Shown here piece after piece: positions 1 to 9,770 of a DNA stretch of 64,000 nucleotides. Source of the DNA: Candidatus Pelagibacter sp. FZCC0015 (GTDB taxonomy: Bacteria; Pseudomonadota; Alphaproteobacteria; Pelagibacterales; Pelagibacteraceae); contig NZ_CP031125.1 in NCBI RefSeq assembly GCF_007833635.1, positions 496,001 to 560,000 on the forward strand, in the 5' to 3' direction. How positions within the stretch are numbered: position 1 is the first letter of the stretch; every line of letters starts with the position of its first letter. The notes beneath the pieces are model-generated. The model made no database searches. It worked only from the letters and a program-made list of their open reading frames with translations, and was not told where the DNA came from. A program made the translations under genes and the position numbers.

Positions 1-348
1 TTCTGCAACTTTTTTTTGCAACTTTTCAATTTCTTCGTCTACAAATTCTATGATTTCACCAGTTTTCACATCTATTAAATGATCGTGATGGCCTTCATTA
101 AGCTCTTCATATCTAGCTTTTCCACCTTTAAACTCATGCTTTGTTAATATTCCAGACTCTTCAAATAGTTTTACCGTTCTATAAACAGTTGCAATACTTA
201 TTTTTGCATCAATTTTAGATACTCTATTATAAAGCTCATCTACATCCGGGTGGTCAGAAGACTCCGACATTACTTGTGCAATTACCCTTCTTTGATCAGT
301 TAATTTAACTCCTTTTGCTATACATTTTTGCTCTATTGTTTCTGACAT
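1..348 (-). CDS. Fur-family metal-responsive transcriptional regulator (partial)
   Basis: This is the N-terminal 116 codons of a Fur-family repressor, and the C-terminus lies beyond the left edge. The start is the ATG at 348. The winged-helix part includes the helix with YRTVKLFEESGI, typical of the Fur DNA-recognition region. It is followed by the HHDHLID segment that forms part of a regulatory metal site in the family. The readable part ends in a charged EEIEKLQKK stretch. It lies 9 bp upstream of tsaB on the same strand orientation, with tsaB reading toward it. Fur-type family membership is clear. Whether it senses iron, manganese or zinc cannot be told from this fragment. Confidence 0.9.
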   Translation of the reverse strand, partial: MSETIEQKCIAKGVKLTDQRRVIAQVMSESSDHPDVDELYNRVSKIDAKISIATVYRTVKLFEESGILTKHEFKGGKARYEELNEGHHDHLIDVKTGEIIEFVDEEIEKLQKKVAE

Positions 349-357
349 AAAATAATT

Positions 358-744
358 TTAACTTAAATAAATAGGGTTAATCAAATTTTTTTTAATATTA
401 AATTTATCGCACAAATGAGGGATATTTTCGTATTTTATGTCTTTTTCACCTTTAAAATCTTGAATGCTGTAACAATAGTAATCAATATTATTAGTTAAAT
501 TAAACGCTTTCACTATAGATAACGAATTTCTGATTCCCGCAAAGCTTCCTGGACCCCTATTTAAGTAAATTGTATTTATATCTTTTAATTTTAATTGATG
601 AGAATTTAAAAAATCATTAATAATTAAAGTTAATTTTTCATAATTAATTTTAGTATTCTCTTTAGTAATATTATAAATATCATTGTTAGTAATGATCATT
701 AAAAAAATTTTTTCACCTGCAACATCAATTATCAGTTTATTCAT
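358..744 (-). CDS. tsaB: TsaB-like tRNA t6A37 biosynthesis protein, unusually short
   Basis: TsaB partners TsaD in making N6-threonylcarbamoyladenosine at position 37 of ANN-decoding tRNAs. The protein opens with MNKLIIDVAG, like the first strand of the ASKHA fold. It has the family motif GPGSF at residues 64-68, followed by AGIRNSLSIVKAF. It ends NPIYLS, resembling the P-x-Y-L tail of full-length TsaB. At 128 aa it is well below the usual 200-230, so the second half-domain appears reduced while both termini are kept. The 5' end overlaps the divergent deacetylase gene by about 53-62 bp. Family assignment is fairly sure; activity of the reduced form is inferred. Confidence 0.78.
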   Translation of the reverse strand: MNKLIIDVAGEKIFLMIITNNDIYNITKENTKINYEKLTLIINDFLNSHQLKLKDINTIYLNRGPGSFAGIRNSLSIVKAFNLTNNIDYYCYSIQDFKGEKDIKYENIPHLCDKFNIKKNLINPIYLS

Positions 745-1753
745 AATTTTTTTATTTTCTAATATCAGTTCTAAATCAGATGAAAATAATAGTAAATATT
801 ATTCTAATGATGAAGGAATTCTGTCAATAATGTATCACCGTTTTAATGAAAACAAATACCCTTCAACAAATATTAAAATGGAAATATTTAGGGAACATAT
901 AGATATTATTAGAAAATCAAATTTTGATTTTCACAATCCAAATAATTTTGAGGAACAATTTAATATACCAAAATCAAAAAAAGAAATTCTCATAACTATC
1001 GATGATGCCTTTGAATCTTTTTATACTGAAGCATGGCCTTATCTAAAAGAAAATAAAATTCCATTTATTTTATTTGTTTCAACTGAGCCTGTAGGTAAAA
1101 GAGGTTATATGACTTGGAAACAAATTAAAGAAATCGAAAGTAATGATTTTGCGGTCATAGGACACCATTCTCATACACATGAATATCTTATAGATGTAAG
1201 CAATGAAGAGTTTATTTTAGATATTGAAACAGCTAATAAAATTTTTCTACGAGAAATTGGTTATATCCCTAGTCTATTTTCATATCCGTTTGGTGAATAC
1301 TCTAAATTCATGAGAGATTATATATCTAAAAATTTCAAATATGCTTTTGGTCAGCATTCTGGCGTCATTGATTTAAATAAAAATAAATTTGAACTACCTA
1401 GATTTCCAATTAATGAAAAATATGGTGAATTAAAAAGATTTAAATCAATAATAAATTATTTTCCCCTTGAATATAAAAAAATATTTCCTGAGGAAAAACA
1501 ACTATTCGAAAACACAAACCCTCCAAGTTTCAAAGTCGAATTTTTCAATGAACAAAAAAATTTATCAAATATTAATTGTTATTCTAATGAGGGAAATGTC
1601 TGGGAAAAATCAAAAGTCAACTTTGTTAAAAACTCTTTAACAATAGAATTTAGAGAACCATTCAAACCAAGAAGGGGTAGAATTAATTGTTCTCTGAATG
1701 ATAATGGAAAATGGAGATGGTTTGGTATTCAATTCCCTATTAAAGAAAATTAA
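692..1753 (+). CDS. Secreted polysaccharide deacetylase (NodB homology)
   Basis: A carbohydrate esterase family 4 type protein that would remove N-acetyl groups from an envelope or extracellular polysaccharide. Residues 1-27 form a hydrophobic signal or anchor segment. The NodB fold begins near MYHRF. Metal-binding residues are visible as the DD pair at about 104-105 and HHSHTHE at about 158-164, with a later SYPFGEY motif. Roughly the last 110 residues form a second, unassigned part rich in aromatic residues. The ATG at 692 is preferred; another in-frame ATG lies at 683. Both put the signal peptide antisense to the start of tsaB. The 3' end overlaps the Bax-like gene by 4 bp. Confidence 0.85.
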   Translation: MIIKKIFSPATSIISLFIIFLFSNISSKSDENNSKYYSNDEGILSIMYHRFNENKYPSTNIKMEIFREHIDIIRKSNFDFHNPNNFEEQFNIPKSKKEILITIDDAFESFYTEAWPYLKENKIPFILFVSTEPVGKRGYMTWKQIKEIESNDFAVIGHHSHTHEYLIDVSNEEFILDIETANKIFLREIGYIPSLFSYPFGEYSKFMRDYISKNFKYAFGQHSGVIDLNKNKFELPRFPINEKYGELKRFKSIINYFPLEYKKIFPEEKQLFENTNPPSFKVEFFNEQKNLSNINCYSNEGNVWEKSKVNFVKNSLTIEFREPFKPRRGRINCSLNDNGKWRWFGIQFPIKEN

Positions 1754-2814
1754 ATCAAACTTTCTAAATCTTTGCTTGAAGGTAACAATCTCGCCTCATC
1801 AAAATCTTTTAAGTTATTCTGTTCAATAATTTTTTGTAAAACCTCAACATATTGGCTTCCTGTTTCTGCATATTTATCTAAATATTTAGACAAAACTAAA
1901 CTATCTAAAGGTTTATTTTGATTTCTAAGTTGTGATCTAGCTTTTCTTAAATTTTTATACGTTGAGTGTGTATTTAAATTTCTTAGATATGCTCTTACAG
2001 ATAATTGTAAACTATGAAATTTCATAACTTTATGATCTTTACCTTCATCAGCATTTTTTGGTTTTAATCCTTCTCCAGACCAAGTCCATTGTCCAAATAA
2101 AGCATTTCCCTTTAAAGCAAATCTTGAGGTGCCCCATCCTGTCTCTTTAGCTGCTTGAGCTATTGCTAATGAAACTGGTATCTCATCCATTCTTACTTTT
2201 AGAGTTGATAAATCATTTTTTCTTACACCATATTGTTTATATTTTTTTTCTAACCACTTTTTTTCAATATCAGTGTTGCTATTTTTATTTAAAATTGTGA
2301 ATAATCTTTTTCTATCAACTCTAATTTTATTGTTTTCCTTAACTATTAAAGGGAGAACAATTTTTATAAACATATCTTTTCTTTTTTTAGTGTTTCCAAT
2401 GTTTTTAATTTCATTCGGTAGAAGACCAATATCTATTGGTTTTACTAATTTTGTGTCTCTTACATCTTTTAAATTATAATTTACCTCTTTAAATAATGAA
2501 TCAATCTCAGATGTTGTATATCTGACTAAATTAATCTCAGAATTATTTTCTTCTAAAATATCATATAATAAATCTCTCTCATCAGTGTCTGCTGTTAAGT
2601 CTTCCTCAATTAATTTATCTTTATTTAAAGTATTATTTAAAATATTTTTTGAATTATTAGTAAATTCTTTGTTATTAAAATTTTTATCTGTAAAATTAAT
2701 AATTATCGGCGCTGCATAAAAGAATGAAATTACAATAAAAGAACTTAAAAAAAACCGTGAAACTATATTAAAGCTTTTATTTTTTAAAAAACCTGATTTT
2801 TTAAATTTTTTCAT
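1750..2814 (-). CDS. Bax-like membrane-anchored glucosaminidase
   Basis: A peptidoglycan-hydrolase-type protein of the Bax/endo-beta-N-acetylglucosaminidase family. One N-terminal transmembrane segment (about residues 18-40) would anchor it with the catalytic part in the periplasm. A low-complexity asparagine-rich linker follows to about residue 120. The catalytic region contains AIAQAAKETGWGTSRFA with the candidate catalytic glutamate at E224, then the GNALFGQWTW motif typical of the family. Length 354 aa is somewhat above E. coli Bax. It converges with the deacetylase and lies 6 bp after the nfu gene, so it may be transcribed with it. Confidence 0.85.
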   Translation of the reverse strand: MKKFKKSGFLKNKSFNIVSRFFLSSFIVISFFYAAPIIINFTDKNFNNKEFTNNSKNILNNTLNKDKLIEEDLTADTDERDLLYDILEENNSEINLVRYTTSEIDSLFKEVNYNLKDVRDTKLVKPIDIGLLPNEIKNIGNTKKRKDMFIKIVLPLIVKENNKIRVDRKRLFTILNKNSNTDIEKKWLEKKYKQYGVRKNDLSTLKVRMDEIPVSLAIAQAAKETGWGTSRFALKGNALFGQWTWSGEGLKPKNADEGKDHKVMKFHSLQLSVRAYLRNLNTHSTYKNLRKARSQLRNQNKPLDSLVLSKYLDKYAETGSQYVEVLQKIIEQNNLKDFDEARLLPSSKDLESLI

Positions 2815-2820
2815 AATTAA

Positions 2821-3363
2821 TTATTGTATCGCAACAACTTCCTTTACCTCTGGTAAATAATGACATAAAAGATTCTGAACACCTTGTTTCAAAGTCATTG
2901 TTGAACTAGGACAGCCTGAACAACTTCCTTGAAGTTGAACCTTAACAATTCCGTCTTTAAACTCTTTAAATTTTATATCTCCACCGTCTCTAGCAACAGC
3001 AGGTCTTATTTTCTCTTCTAGAATTTTTACAATTTTTGATTCAATTTCACTTAATTCTAAATCTTCTTCTTTTATATTTTCATCAATTACGAACTCTTTA
3101 CCACCTGCATAAAAATCATTTATTAGAGAAATAACGATATGTTTTATTTCGTCCCACTTAATGTTTTCTTTCTTATTTACTGAAATAAAATCATGACCTA
3201 AAAAAATACCCTCAACACCATTTATTGACAAAATATTTCTGACCAATTCATTTTGCATATCTTCTTTATTTGTAATTTCATAAGGACCACTGTTTGAAAC
3301 TTTCTTCCCAGGAAGAAATTTCAAAGAATTTGGATTCGGTGTTACTTCTGTTTGAACGAACAT
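2821..3363 (-). CDS. Nfu-type iron-sulfur cluster carrier protein
   Basis: This two-domain Fe-S scaffold or carrier has an N-terminal Nfu_N domain (begins MFVQTEVTPNPNSLKF, residues 1 to about 90) and a C-terminal NifU domain (about 105-180). The C-terminal domain carries the cluster-binding CxxC at C148 and C151 within GSCSGCPSSTMTLK. The architecture matches the mitochondrial and alphaproteobacterial Nfu1 type rather than enterobacterial NfuA. It would pass clusters to apoproteins in the cytoplasm. It sits between trpS and the Bax-like gene on the same strand, a genomic placement without an obvious functional link. Confidence 0.92.
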   Translation of the reverse strand: MFVQTEVTPNPNSLKFLPGKKVSNSGPYEITNKEDMQNELVRNILSINGVEGIFLGHDFISVNKKENIKWDEIKHIVISLINDFYAGGKEFVIDENIKEEDLELSEIESKIVKILEEKIRPAVARDGGDIKFKEFKDGIVKVQLQGSCSGCPSSTMTLKQGVQNLLCHYLPEVKEVVAIQ

Positions 3364-3415
3364 AAATTATATATAGTGAATATTTTATAAATTAAAACTT
3401 GATAATAAATTTTTA

Positions 3416-4417
3416 TTAAAAACCTACTATTTCTTTAATTCTTTCAATCTTTTTGGATGCAATTAGATTGGCTTTTTCAACTCCATCTAGAAGAATTTCA
3501 TCAAGAAATTTTTTATCTTCTAAAAGTTTTTTTATCTCATTCGAAATAGGTTCAATTTTATTAACAAGTTCTTCAGCCAATTGTTCTTTAAATTCTAAAA
3601 AATTTTTACCTGAAAAATTTTTTACTGAATTTTCTAATGTTGAGTTTGTCAAGCTTGAATAAATTCCTAAAAGATTTTTTGCCTCCAATCTTTCATCAAG
3701 TTCCTTTATGTCTTGTGGCAAAGGCAAAGGATCAGTTTTTGCTTTTTTGATTTTGTTTATTATTTGGTCTTTATCATCTGTTAAATTAATTCGACTTAAA
3801 TCTGATAACTCTGATTTACTCATTTTTTTTGAACCATCTTTTAAACTCATTATTCTTGAAAATTCTTTTTGAATAAGAGGTTCAGGAACCTGAAGAAAAT
3901 TTTCTACTTCAAAATCGTTATTAAATTTTTGAGCTATATCTCTACATAACTCCAAATGTTGCTTTTGATCATCACCTACTGGTACATGAGTAGCATCATA
4001 TAAAAGAATATCAGCTGCCATTAAAACTGGATAAGAGTACAAACCTATGCTGGCTTTCTCTTTGTCTTTACCGGCTTTCTCCTTAAATTGAGTCATTCTA
4101 TTCAACCAGCCCATTCTAGCAACACAGCTTAATATCCATGCTCCTTCTGCATGAGCAGCCACTCTAGATTGATTAAAAATTATACTTTTTTTTGGATCTA
4201 TTCCGCTTGCTATAAAAGTTGCAACAGTTTCCCGGATGTTATTTTTTAATTCTTTAGGATCTTGCCTTACTGTAATGGCATGTAGATCAACAACACAAAA
4301 AATACATTTATTATCTTTATCGTTATTTAAGTCTACAAAGTTTTTTATGGCACCTAAATAATTTCCAAGATGAAGATTGCCTGTAGGCTGAACACCAGAA
4401 AATATTTTTTTACCCAT
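3416..4417 (-). CDS. trpS: Tryptophanyl-tRNA synthetase
   Basis: A class I aminoacyl-tRNA synthetase that charges tRNA-Trp. The HIGH-type signature is GNLHLGN at residues 13-19, after FSGVQPT. The KMSKS loop is present exactly at residues 198-202 (GSKKMSKS). The [13 protein letters not shown] and [16 protein letters not shown] segments are characteristic of bacterial TrpS. At 333 aa it is of normal length. It lies 4 bp downstream of murJ and reads in the same direction, so co-transcription with the flippase gene is likely. Confidence 0.97.
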   Translation of the reverse strand: MGKKIFSGVQPTGNLHLGNYLGAIKNFVDLNNDKDNKCIFCVVDLHAITVRQDPKELKNNIRETVATFIASGIDPKKSIIFNQSRVAAHAEGAWILSCVARMGWLNRMTQFKEKAGKDKEKASIGLYSYPVLMAADILLYDATHVPVGDDQKQHLELCRDIAQKFNNDFEVENFLQVPEPLIQKEFSRIMSLKDGSKKMSKSELSDLSRINLTDDKDQIINKIKKAKTDPLPLPQDIKELDERLEAKNLLGIYSSLTNSTLENSVKNFSGKNFLEFKEQLAEELVNKIEPISNEIKKLLEDKKFLDEILLDGVEKANLIASKKIERIKEIVGF

Positions 4418-4421
4418 AAAA

Positions 4422-5951
4422 TTAATACTTTAATTTAATATCATTCATTTGAAAAGCTTTGATGAAATAACACACAATTAAATAAAACAATAATCCTAAT
4501 ATAACACATAAAACTAAATAAAAAGATTTAATTGATTGATTAAATGTTAATTCGTTTTGGAAAAAATTTAACATAAAGTTAAAAAATAAACCCATCATAA
4601 TTGATGCAAAAATTATTTTAATAAATTTAATTAAAAATATTTGGTTAAAATAAAATAATTGTCGATTTTTTAAAAATAAAAATAACAATATTGAATTAAA
4701 CCAAGATGAAATAGATGTGGCTATTGGAATTATTATAAAACCAATTTCACTAAAATAATACAAACTGATAAAAATATTTACCAATACTGAGATTAAAGAA
4801 ATATAAAATGGAGTTTTGGTATCATGATTTGCAAAGAAAAAACTTGAAAAAACTTTTATCAATGCAAAAGCAGGTAGGCCTAAAGCAAAATAATATAAAG
4901 CTAAGCTTGAATTGCTCACCGAATTTTCATTGAAAGACCCATAGCCAAATAAAGCTGAAATAATTTGTTCTGATCCTATGATTAAAGCGATAGTTGCTGG
5001 AAGACTTAAGAATAAACTTAATTCAAGAGCTTTATTTTGTATAAACAAAATCTTATTTTTTTTTCTAGATTGAATATGTTTTGACAGCTGGGGAAGTATT
5101 ACAACGCCAATCGCAATACCAGCTATAGCTAAGTTAATTTGATAAATTCTATCAGCATAATATAAGTAAGAAACTGCACTTGCTTGAAATGATGCAATTA
5201 TTGTACCAATTAAAATATTAATTTGAGTGACACCTGATGAAAAAATACTTGGTAAAAGTTTTTTAAAAAAAAATTTAACTTTGTTACTTACTTTTAATTC
5301 AAAACTAAATTTAAGTGAGTAATATTTAGAAACGTATTTGTATAAAAATATTAATTGTAGGAAACCAGCTAAAGAAACACCATAAGATAAATAATAAACT
5401 AATTGGTCACCTAAAGACCTAGAAAAAATTAAAACCAAAATTAAAACAATATTCAAAATTATTGGGGCCGCTGCTGCCGCAGCAAACTTATTATGTGAAT
5501 TTAAAATTGCAGAAAAAAATGAAGCTAGGCAGATAAAAAATAAAAAGGGAAAAGTAATTCTTGTTAAATTTATAGCTACCTCCATTTTTTCTAAATCACC
5601 CACAAATCCTGGAGCAATAATAGAAACAAATGCTGGCATGAAAATTTCAATTATTATTGTTAAAAACAACAATCCTAAAAAAAGGAGATTAAAAATATCG
5701 TTAGCAAATTTGTTTGATTGTTTTTTTCCCTTAATAATTTCTGATGAATAACTTGGAACGAATGCTGCATTAAAAGTGCCTTCAGCAAACAATCTTCTAA
5801 AAGTATTTGGAATTCTAAATGCTACAAAAAAAGCATCAGCCAACATCCCTGTTCCAAGAAAAATTGCTATTAAAATATCTCTTAAATAACCAAGCAATCT
5901 ACTAATGATAGTATAAAAACCAAATGTGCCTGTTGACTTAAGTAAGTTCAT
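4422..5951 (-). CDS. murJ: Lipid II flippase MurJ (MviN)
   Basis: A MOP-superfamily integral membrane protein that moves lipid II across the inner membrane for peptidoglycan synthesis. The N-terminus includes [19 protein letters not shown] and [21 protein letters not shown], strongly conserved in MurJ. The chain continues with about 14 hydrophobic segments to residue 509, a normal length. A basic loop (SRKKNK) separates two halves. It is followed closely by trpS. Its start at 5951 is 52 bp from the maeB start on the opposite strand, so the two promoters must share that short gap or lie within the genes. Confidence 0.96.
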   Translation of the reverse strand: MNLLKSTGTFGFYTIISRLLGYLRDILIAIFLGTGMLADAFFVAFRIPNTFRRLFAEGTFNAAFVPSYSSEIIKGKKQSNKFANDIFNLLFLGLLFLTIIIEIFMPAFVSIIAPGFVGDLEKMEVAINLTRITFPFLFFICLASFFSAILNSHNKFAAAAAAPIILNIVLILVLIFSRSLGDQLVYYLSYGVSLAGFLQLIFLYKYVSKYYSLKFSFELKVSNKVKFFFKKLLPSIFSSGVTQINILIGTIIASFQASAVSYLYYADRIYQINLAIAGIAIGVVILPQLSKHIQSRKKNKILFIQNKALELSLFLSLPATIALIIGSEQIISALFGYGSFNENSVSNSSLALYYFALGLPAFALIKVFSSFFFANHDTKTPFYISLISVLVNIFISLYYFSEIGFIIIPIATSISSWFNSILLFLFLKNRQLFYFNQIFLIKFIKIIFASIMMGLFFNFMLNFFQNELTFNQSIKSFYLVLCVILGLLFYLIVCYFIKAFQMNDIKLKY

Positions 5952-6003
5952 AAATCATATTAGTCTTAATTTTACCCCAATTGTACACTTATTGTTATCA
6001 GAA

Positions 6004-8289
6004 ATGAAAAAAACAAAAATCGATCATTATACAGATAAAGAAGCTTTAGATTTTCATAAAGACAAAAAACCTGGCAAGATTGAGATTATTTCTTCAAAAA
6101 ATATGACAACTAAGCGTGATCTCGCTTTAGCTTATTCTCCAGGAGTTGCTGCTCCTGTTAAAAAGATAAGTGAAAATCCGGAAGCAGCTTATGATTACAC
6201 GAGTAAAGGAAACCTTGTTGCTGTAATAAGTAATGGTTCAGCAATATTAGGAATGGGAAATTTAGGTGCTCTTGCATCAAAGCCTGTGATGGAAGGAAAG
6301 GCCGTATTATTTAAAAGATTTGCAGATATCGATTCAATAGATTTAGAGATTGATTGTAAAGATTCAGAAGAAATCATAAATTCAATTAAAAATTTTGCAC
6401 CTAGCTTTGGTGGAATAAATTTAGAAGACATAGCGGCCCCAGATTGTTTTATAATAGAACAGAGATTAAAAGAAATTTTGGATATTCCAGTTTTTCATGA
6501 TGACCAACATGGAACTGCAATTATAACAACCGCAGCATTAATTAATGCCTTAGATATTTGTGGTAAATCAATAAAAAAAATTAAAGTTGTAGTTAATGGT
6601 GCTGGCGCCTCAGCACAAGCTTGTACTGAGTTATTTAAAAACTCAGGAGTAAAATCCGAAAATATAATAATGCTAGACAGAAAAGGTGTTATTTATGAAG
6701 GAAGAGCTGAGGGAATTGATCAATGGAAATCCAGATATGCAGTTAAAACTAAACATAGAACTTTAGAGGATGCTGTTAATGGTGCAGATGTTTTTTTAGG
6801 ATTATCTGCAAAAGGTGTTCTAAAAAAAGAGATGGTTAAATCTATGGCTAAAAATCCAATTATATTTGCTTGTGCTAATCCTGATCCAGAAATTACCCCA
6901 GAGGAAATTAATGAAGTTAGAAATGATGCAATCGTTGCAACAGGGAGATCAGATTACCCCAATCAAGTAAATAATTTAATTGGATTTCCTTATATCTTTA
7001 GAGGAGCCTTAGATGTTAGATCCAAAACGATAAATGAGGAAATGAAAGTTGCTGCGGCAAACGCAATAGCTAAGCTTGCAAGAGAAGATGTTCCTGATGA
7101 AGTGGTTGCAGCTATGGGCGGAGAAAGACCTCATTATGGAAAAGATTATATTATTCCATCTACATTTGATCCAAGATTAATTAGTGTAATACCAGCGGCT
7201 GTAGCAAAAGCAGCTATAGATAGTGGAGTAGCTAGAAAAAATATAGATGATTTTGATGTTTATAAAGATCAGCTAAAACAAAGACTAGACCCGACAGTAA
7301 CCATCATGCAAGGTATAAATTCATTTATTAAAAAAAATCAGAAAAGAATTGTTTTTGCAGATGGTGAAGATGAAAATACTTTAAAAGCGGCTATAGCATT
7401 TAAAAATTCTAAATTAGGTATTCCAATCTTGGTTGGTAAAGAAAGTAAAATTAAAGAACAAATTAAAAATATTGGTTATAGCGAAAATTTTGACATTGAA
7501 ATAGTTAATTCAAAAGATGAGGAAAAGAGAAAAAGATACGTTAAACATTTATTTGAGAAATTACAGAGAGAGCAAGGATTATTAGAACGAGATTGTGACA
7601 GAATGATTAGAAATGATAGAGTTGTCTGGGCCACAAGTATGGTCGCTTGTGGGGATGCTGATGGTGCTGTAACAGGTAATACAAGACGATTTGGTGCTTC
7701 TTTCGAAAAAATCAAACAAGTTGTTGATGTAAGAAAAGGTGAAATTATGTTTGGATTAAACATGATCGTTCATAAAGGAAGAACTATTTTTGTTGGTGAT
7801 ACAAGTGTCCATGAATATCCAACTTCTGAACAAATGGCTGAAATTGCTATATCTACTGCAAGAGTAGTTAGACTTTTTGGATTTGATCCTAAAGTTGCTT
7901 TTGTATCCCACTCTACATTTGGACAACCCCTTACTAGTAGAACAAAACATATTCGGAGCGCTGTTGAAATATTAAAAGAAAGAAAAGTAGACTTTGAATT
8001 TGATGGAGATATGCAGCCTGATGTTGCTCTTAATCCAGAGTATGAGGAACTTTATCCTTTTGCAAAGATAGTTGGTAAAGCAAATATTTTAATAATGCCT
8101 GGACAGCATAGTGCAGCAATTTCATATAAACTGATGAAAACAATTGGAGAAACAAAAGTTATTGGGCCATTACTAATTGGACTTGGTCTTCCAATTGAAA
8201 TTGCTCCTTTAAGATCATCAACTTCTGAGATACTTAACCTGGCATCAATTGCCGCTTATTCTTCCCAAGTGATTGATTACAAAAAATAA
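6004..8289 (+). CDS. maeB: NADP-dependent malic enzyme fused to a phosphotransacetylase-like domain
   Basis: Oxidatively decarboxylates malate to pyruvate, making NADPH. The malic enzyme part covers about residues 1-430, with SPGVAAPVKK (45-54), HDDQHGTA (165-172) and a Rossmann motif NGAGASA (198-204). The remaining 330 residues are a phosphate acetyltransferase-type domain (FADGEDENT, VTGNTRRF, GDTSVHEYPT). In MaeB enzymes this domain is regulatory and senses acetyl-CoA rather than catalysing. The ATG at 6004 (MKKTKIDHY, 761 aa) is chosen because the in-frame extension to 5926 runs antisense into murJ and adds nothing family-like. It converges with the BON lipoprotein gene with no gap. Confidence 0.95.
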   Translation: MKKTKIDHYTDKEALDFHKDKKPGKIEIISSKNMTTKRDLALAYSPGVAAPVKKISENPEAAYDYTSKGNLVAVISNGSAILGMGNLGALASKPVMEGKAVLFKRFADIDSIDLEIDCKDSEEIINSIKNFAPSFGGINLEDIAAPDCFIIEQRLKEILDIPVFHDDQHGTAIITTAALINALDICGKSIKKIKVVVNGAGASAQACTELFKNSGVKSENIIMLDRKGVIYEGRAEGIDQWKSRYAVKTKHRTLEDAVNGADVFLGLSAKGVLKKEMVKSMAKNPIIFACANPDPEITPEEINEVRNDAIVATGRSDYPNQVNNLIGFPYIFRGALDVRSKTINEEMKVAAANAIAKLAREDVPDEVVAAMGGERPHYGKDYIIPSTFDPRLISVIPAAVAKAAIDSGVARKNIDDFDVYKDQLKQRLDPTVTIMQGINSFIKKNQKRIVFADGEDENTLKAAIAFKNSKLGIPILVGKESKIKEQIKNIGYSENFDIEIVNSKDEEKRKRYVKHLFEKLQREQGLLERDCDRMIRNDRVVWATSMVACGDADGAVTGNTRRFGASFEKIKQVVDVRKGEIMFGLNMIVHKGRTIFVGDTSVHEYPTSEQMAEIAISTARVVRLFGFDPKVAFVSHSTFGQPLTSRTKHIRSAVEILKERKVDFEFDGDMQPDVALNPEYEELYPFAKIVGKANILIMPGQHSAAISYKLMKTIGETKVIGPLLIGLGLPIEIAPLRSSTSEILNLASIAAYSSQVIDYKK

Positions 8290-8883
8290 TTAATCTCTTT
8301 GAATTCTCAAATCTTCAACAAGTATTATACTTGCGATCACGTCTTCAACATCAAGTATTTCTTTTGCTTCACTTATAACTAAATCTTTTTCCTCTGAAGT
8401 TAGGGCAATTCCATAAATGTAAATTTTCTTCTTATAGGTATCTATTTGATAATTGGTTGCCTTAATATTTTTATTAACAATTATAGCTGTTCTAAGTTGT
8501 GATGTTATTAATACATCTTTTGCAGATTGTTTAAAATTAAACTCTTCCTTAATTTTAATATCATTTCTGACAGATCTAGCGCCCTTGGTTTCCCATGCTA
8601 ATTTTGTAATCATTAATTTTTCTTCTGGGCTGTCTACTTTTCCGGTAACAAAAATTCTTCCATCTAAAACTTTAGTTTTTACAGCTAAAAGATATTTTTT
8701 ATCTTTTGCCAAAATTTTTGCACTTATGCTTTTTTGCATAATCGAGTCATCTATTTGGGTGCCAACTGTTCTAGGGTCCAGAGCAACTGACACACCAGTT
8801 CCAAAAAGACCTTTAGAACCGACTCCAACACATGCAGTTAAAATAAAACTTATAAAGATATAAATTAATAATTTACTTTTCAT
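8290..8883 (-). CDS. BON-domain outer-membrane lipoprotein, DolP-like
   Basis: An exported lipoprotein: the first 17 residues are a signal ending in the lipobox LTAC, with the lipidated cysteine at C18. Two BON (phospholipid-binding) domains follow, roughly residues 45-115 and 120-190, as in E. coli DolP (YraP), which protects outer-membrane integrity at division sites. Length 197 aa fits DolP (191). Its ATG overlaps the end of rsmI by 11 bp and is transcribed after it. The rsmI-dolP neighbourhood with a divergent LpoA-like gene is also seen in E. coli, which supports the assignment. Confidence 0.85.
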   Translation of the reverse strand: MKSKLLIYIFISFILTACVGVGSKGLFGTGVSVALDPRTVGTQIDDSIMQKSISAKILAKDKKYLLAVKTKVLDGRIFVTGKVDSPEEKLMITKLAWETKGARSVRNDIKIKEEFNFKQSAKDVLITSQLRTAIIVNKNIKATNYQIDTYKKKIYIYGIALTSEEKDLVISEAKEILDVEDVIASIILVEDLRIQRD

Positions 8884-9736
8884 TTTTTAATTCTAAACAA
8901 TAATTGTATATTTCTTTTTTAGGAACATTAGTACTCTGACTTAAAATTTCAGTAATTTCTTTAGTAGATAATTTATTAATCATTTTTTTAATTATATTAA
9001 TATCTGATTCAGTTAATTTTTCAGATAAATTTTTATTTATTTTTTTTTCAGAAATAACAACAGTAAGCTCACCTTTTGGTTCTTTTTCAAATAATTCCAA
9101 TTCATTTACATTTTTTCTAATAAATTCTTCGTATATTTTTGTTATTTCCCTACAAAAAACTATCTTTCTTCCTTCAAAATTCTTTTTTATTTCAGGTATG
9201 ATTTTATTAATTTTTTTTGGAGAAATAAAAAAAACTAAGGAATTTTCAAATTCTGAGAATTTTTTTAATTCATTAGATAATTGCTGTTTTTTGTCTGGTA
9301 AAAATCCACAAAACAAGAATTTATCTGAAAAACCACTAATTGAAACAGCTGCGGCAACAGCCGAAGGTCCGGGAATGGGAAATATTTTAATCTCGTTATT
9401 AATACACTCATTAACTAAAATTGAACCAGGATCAGAAATACTAGGCGTACCAGCATCTGATATCAAAGAAATTATTTTTCCAGATTTTAGGAATTCGATA
9501 ATTTTAATTACATTTTTTTTCTCATTAAATTTATGATTTGAAATTAATTTTGATTTTACTTGATATTTATCTAAAAGATTTTTTGAAACACGAGTATCTT
9601 CACATAAAATATAATGAGATTGCTGTAAAACTTCAATTGCTCTTAATGTTATATCTTTTAGATTTCCTAAAGGAGTTGATACCAGATAAAGGCCATTTTC
9701 GTATTCTTTTAATTTAAATTGTGGTTTTATAATCAT
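8873..9736 (-). CDS. rsmI: 16S rRNA (cytidine1402-2'-O)-methyltransferase
   Basis: Methylates the ribose of C1402 in the 30S decoding centre using S-adenosylmethionine. It belongs to the tetrapyrrole-methylase fold family, visible as GLYLVSTPLGNLKDITLRA near the start, CEDTR at about 45-49 and the SAM loop SDAGTPSISDPG at 93-104. IPGPSAVAAAVSISGF is also diagnostic. At 287 aa it is of normal length. It begins 34 bp from the divergent LpoA-like gene and its 3' end overlaps the DolP-like gene, forming a two-gene unit. Confidence 0.96.
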   Translation of the reverse strand: MIIKPQFKLKEYENGLYLVSTPLGNLKDITLRAIEVLQQSHYILCEDTRVSKNLLDKYQVKSKLISNHKFNEKKNVIKIIEFLKSGKIISLISDAGTPSISDPGSILVNECINNEIKIFPIPGPSAVAAAVSISGFSDKFLFCGFLPDKKQQLSNELKKFSEFENSLVFFISPKKINKIIPEIKKNFEGRKIVFCREITKIYEEFIRKNVNELELFEKEPKGELTVVISEKKINKNLSEKLTESDINIIKKMINKLSTKEITEILSQSTNVPKKEIYNYCLELKNEK

Positions 9737-9770
9737 AATTTAGCTTAAAAAATATTATACTAGCATCAAA

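Noticed and set aside
5926..6003. 26-codon N-terminal extension of maeB
   Set aside because: It overlaps the murJ start on the other strand and lacks malic-enzyme similarity.
8453..8863. 136-codon open frame opposite the DolP-like gene
   Set aside because: The minus-strand frame has a signal peptide, lipobox and two BON domains, so the plus frame is a shadow.
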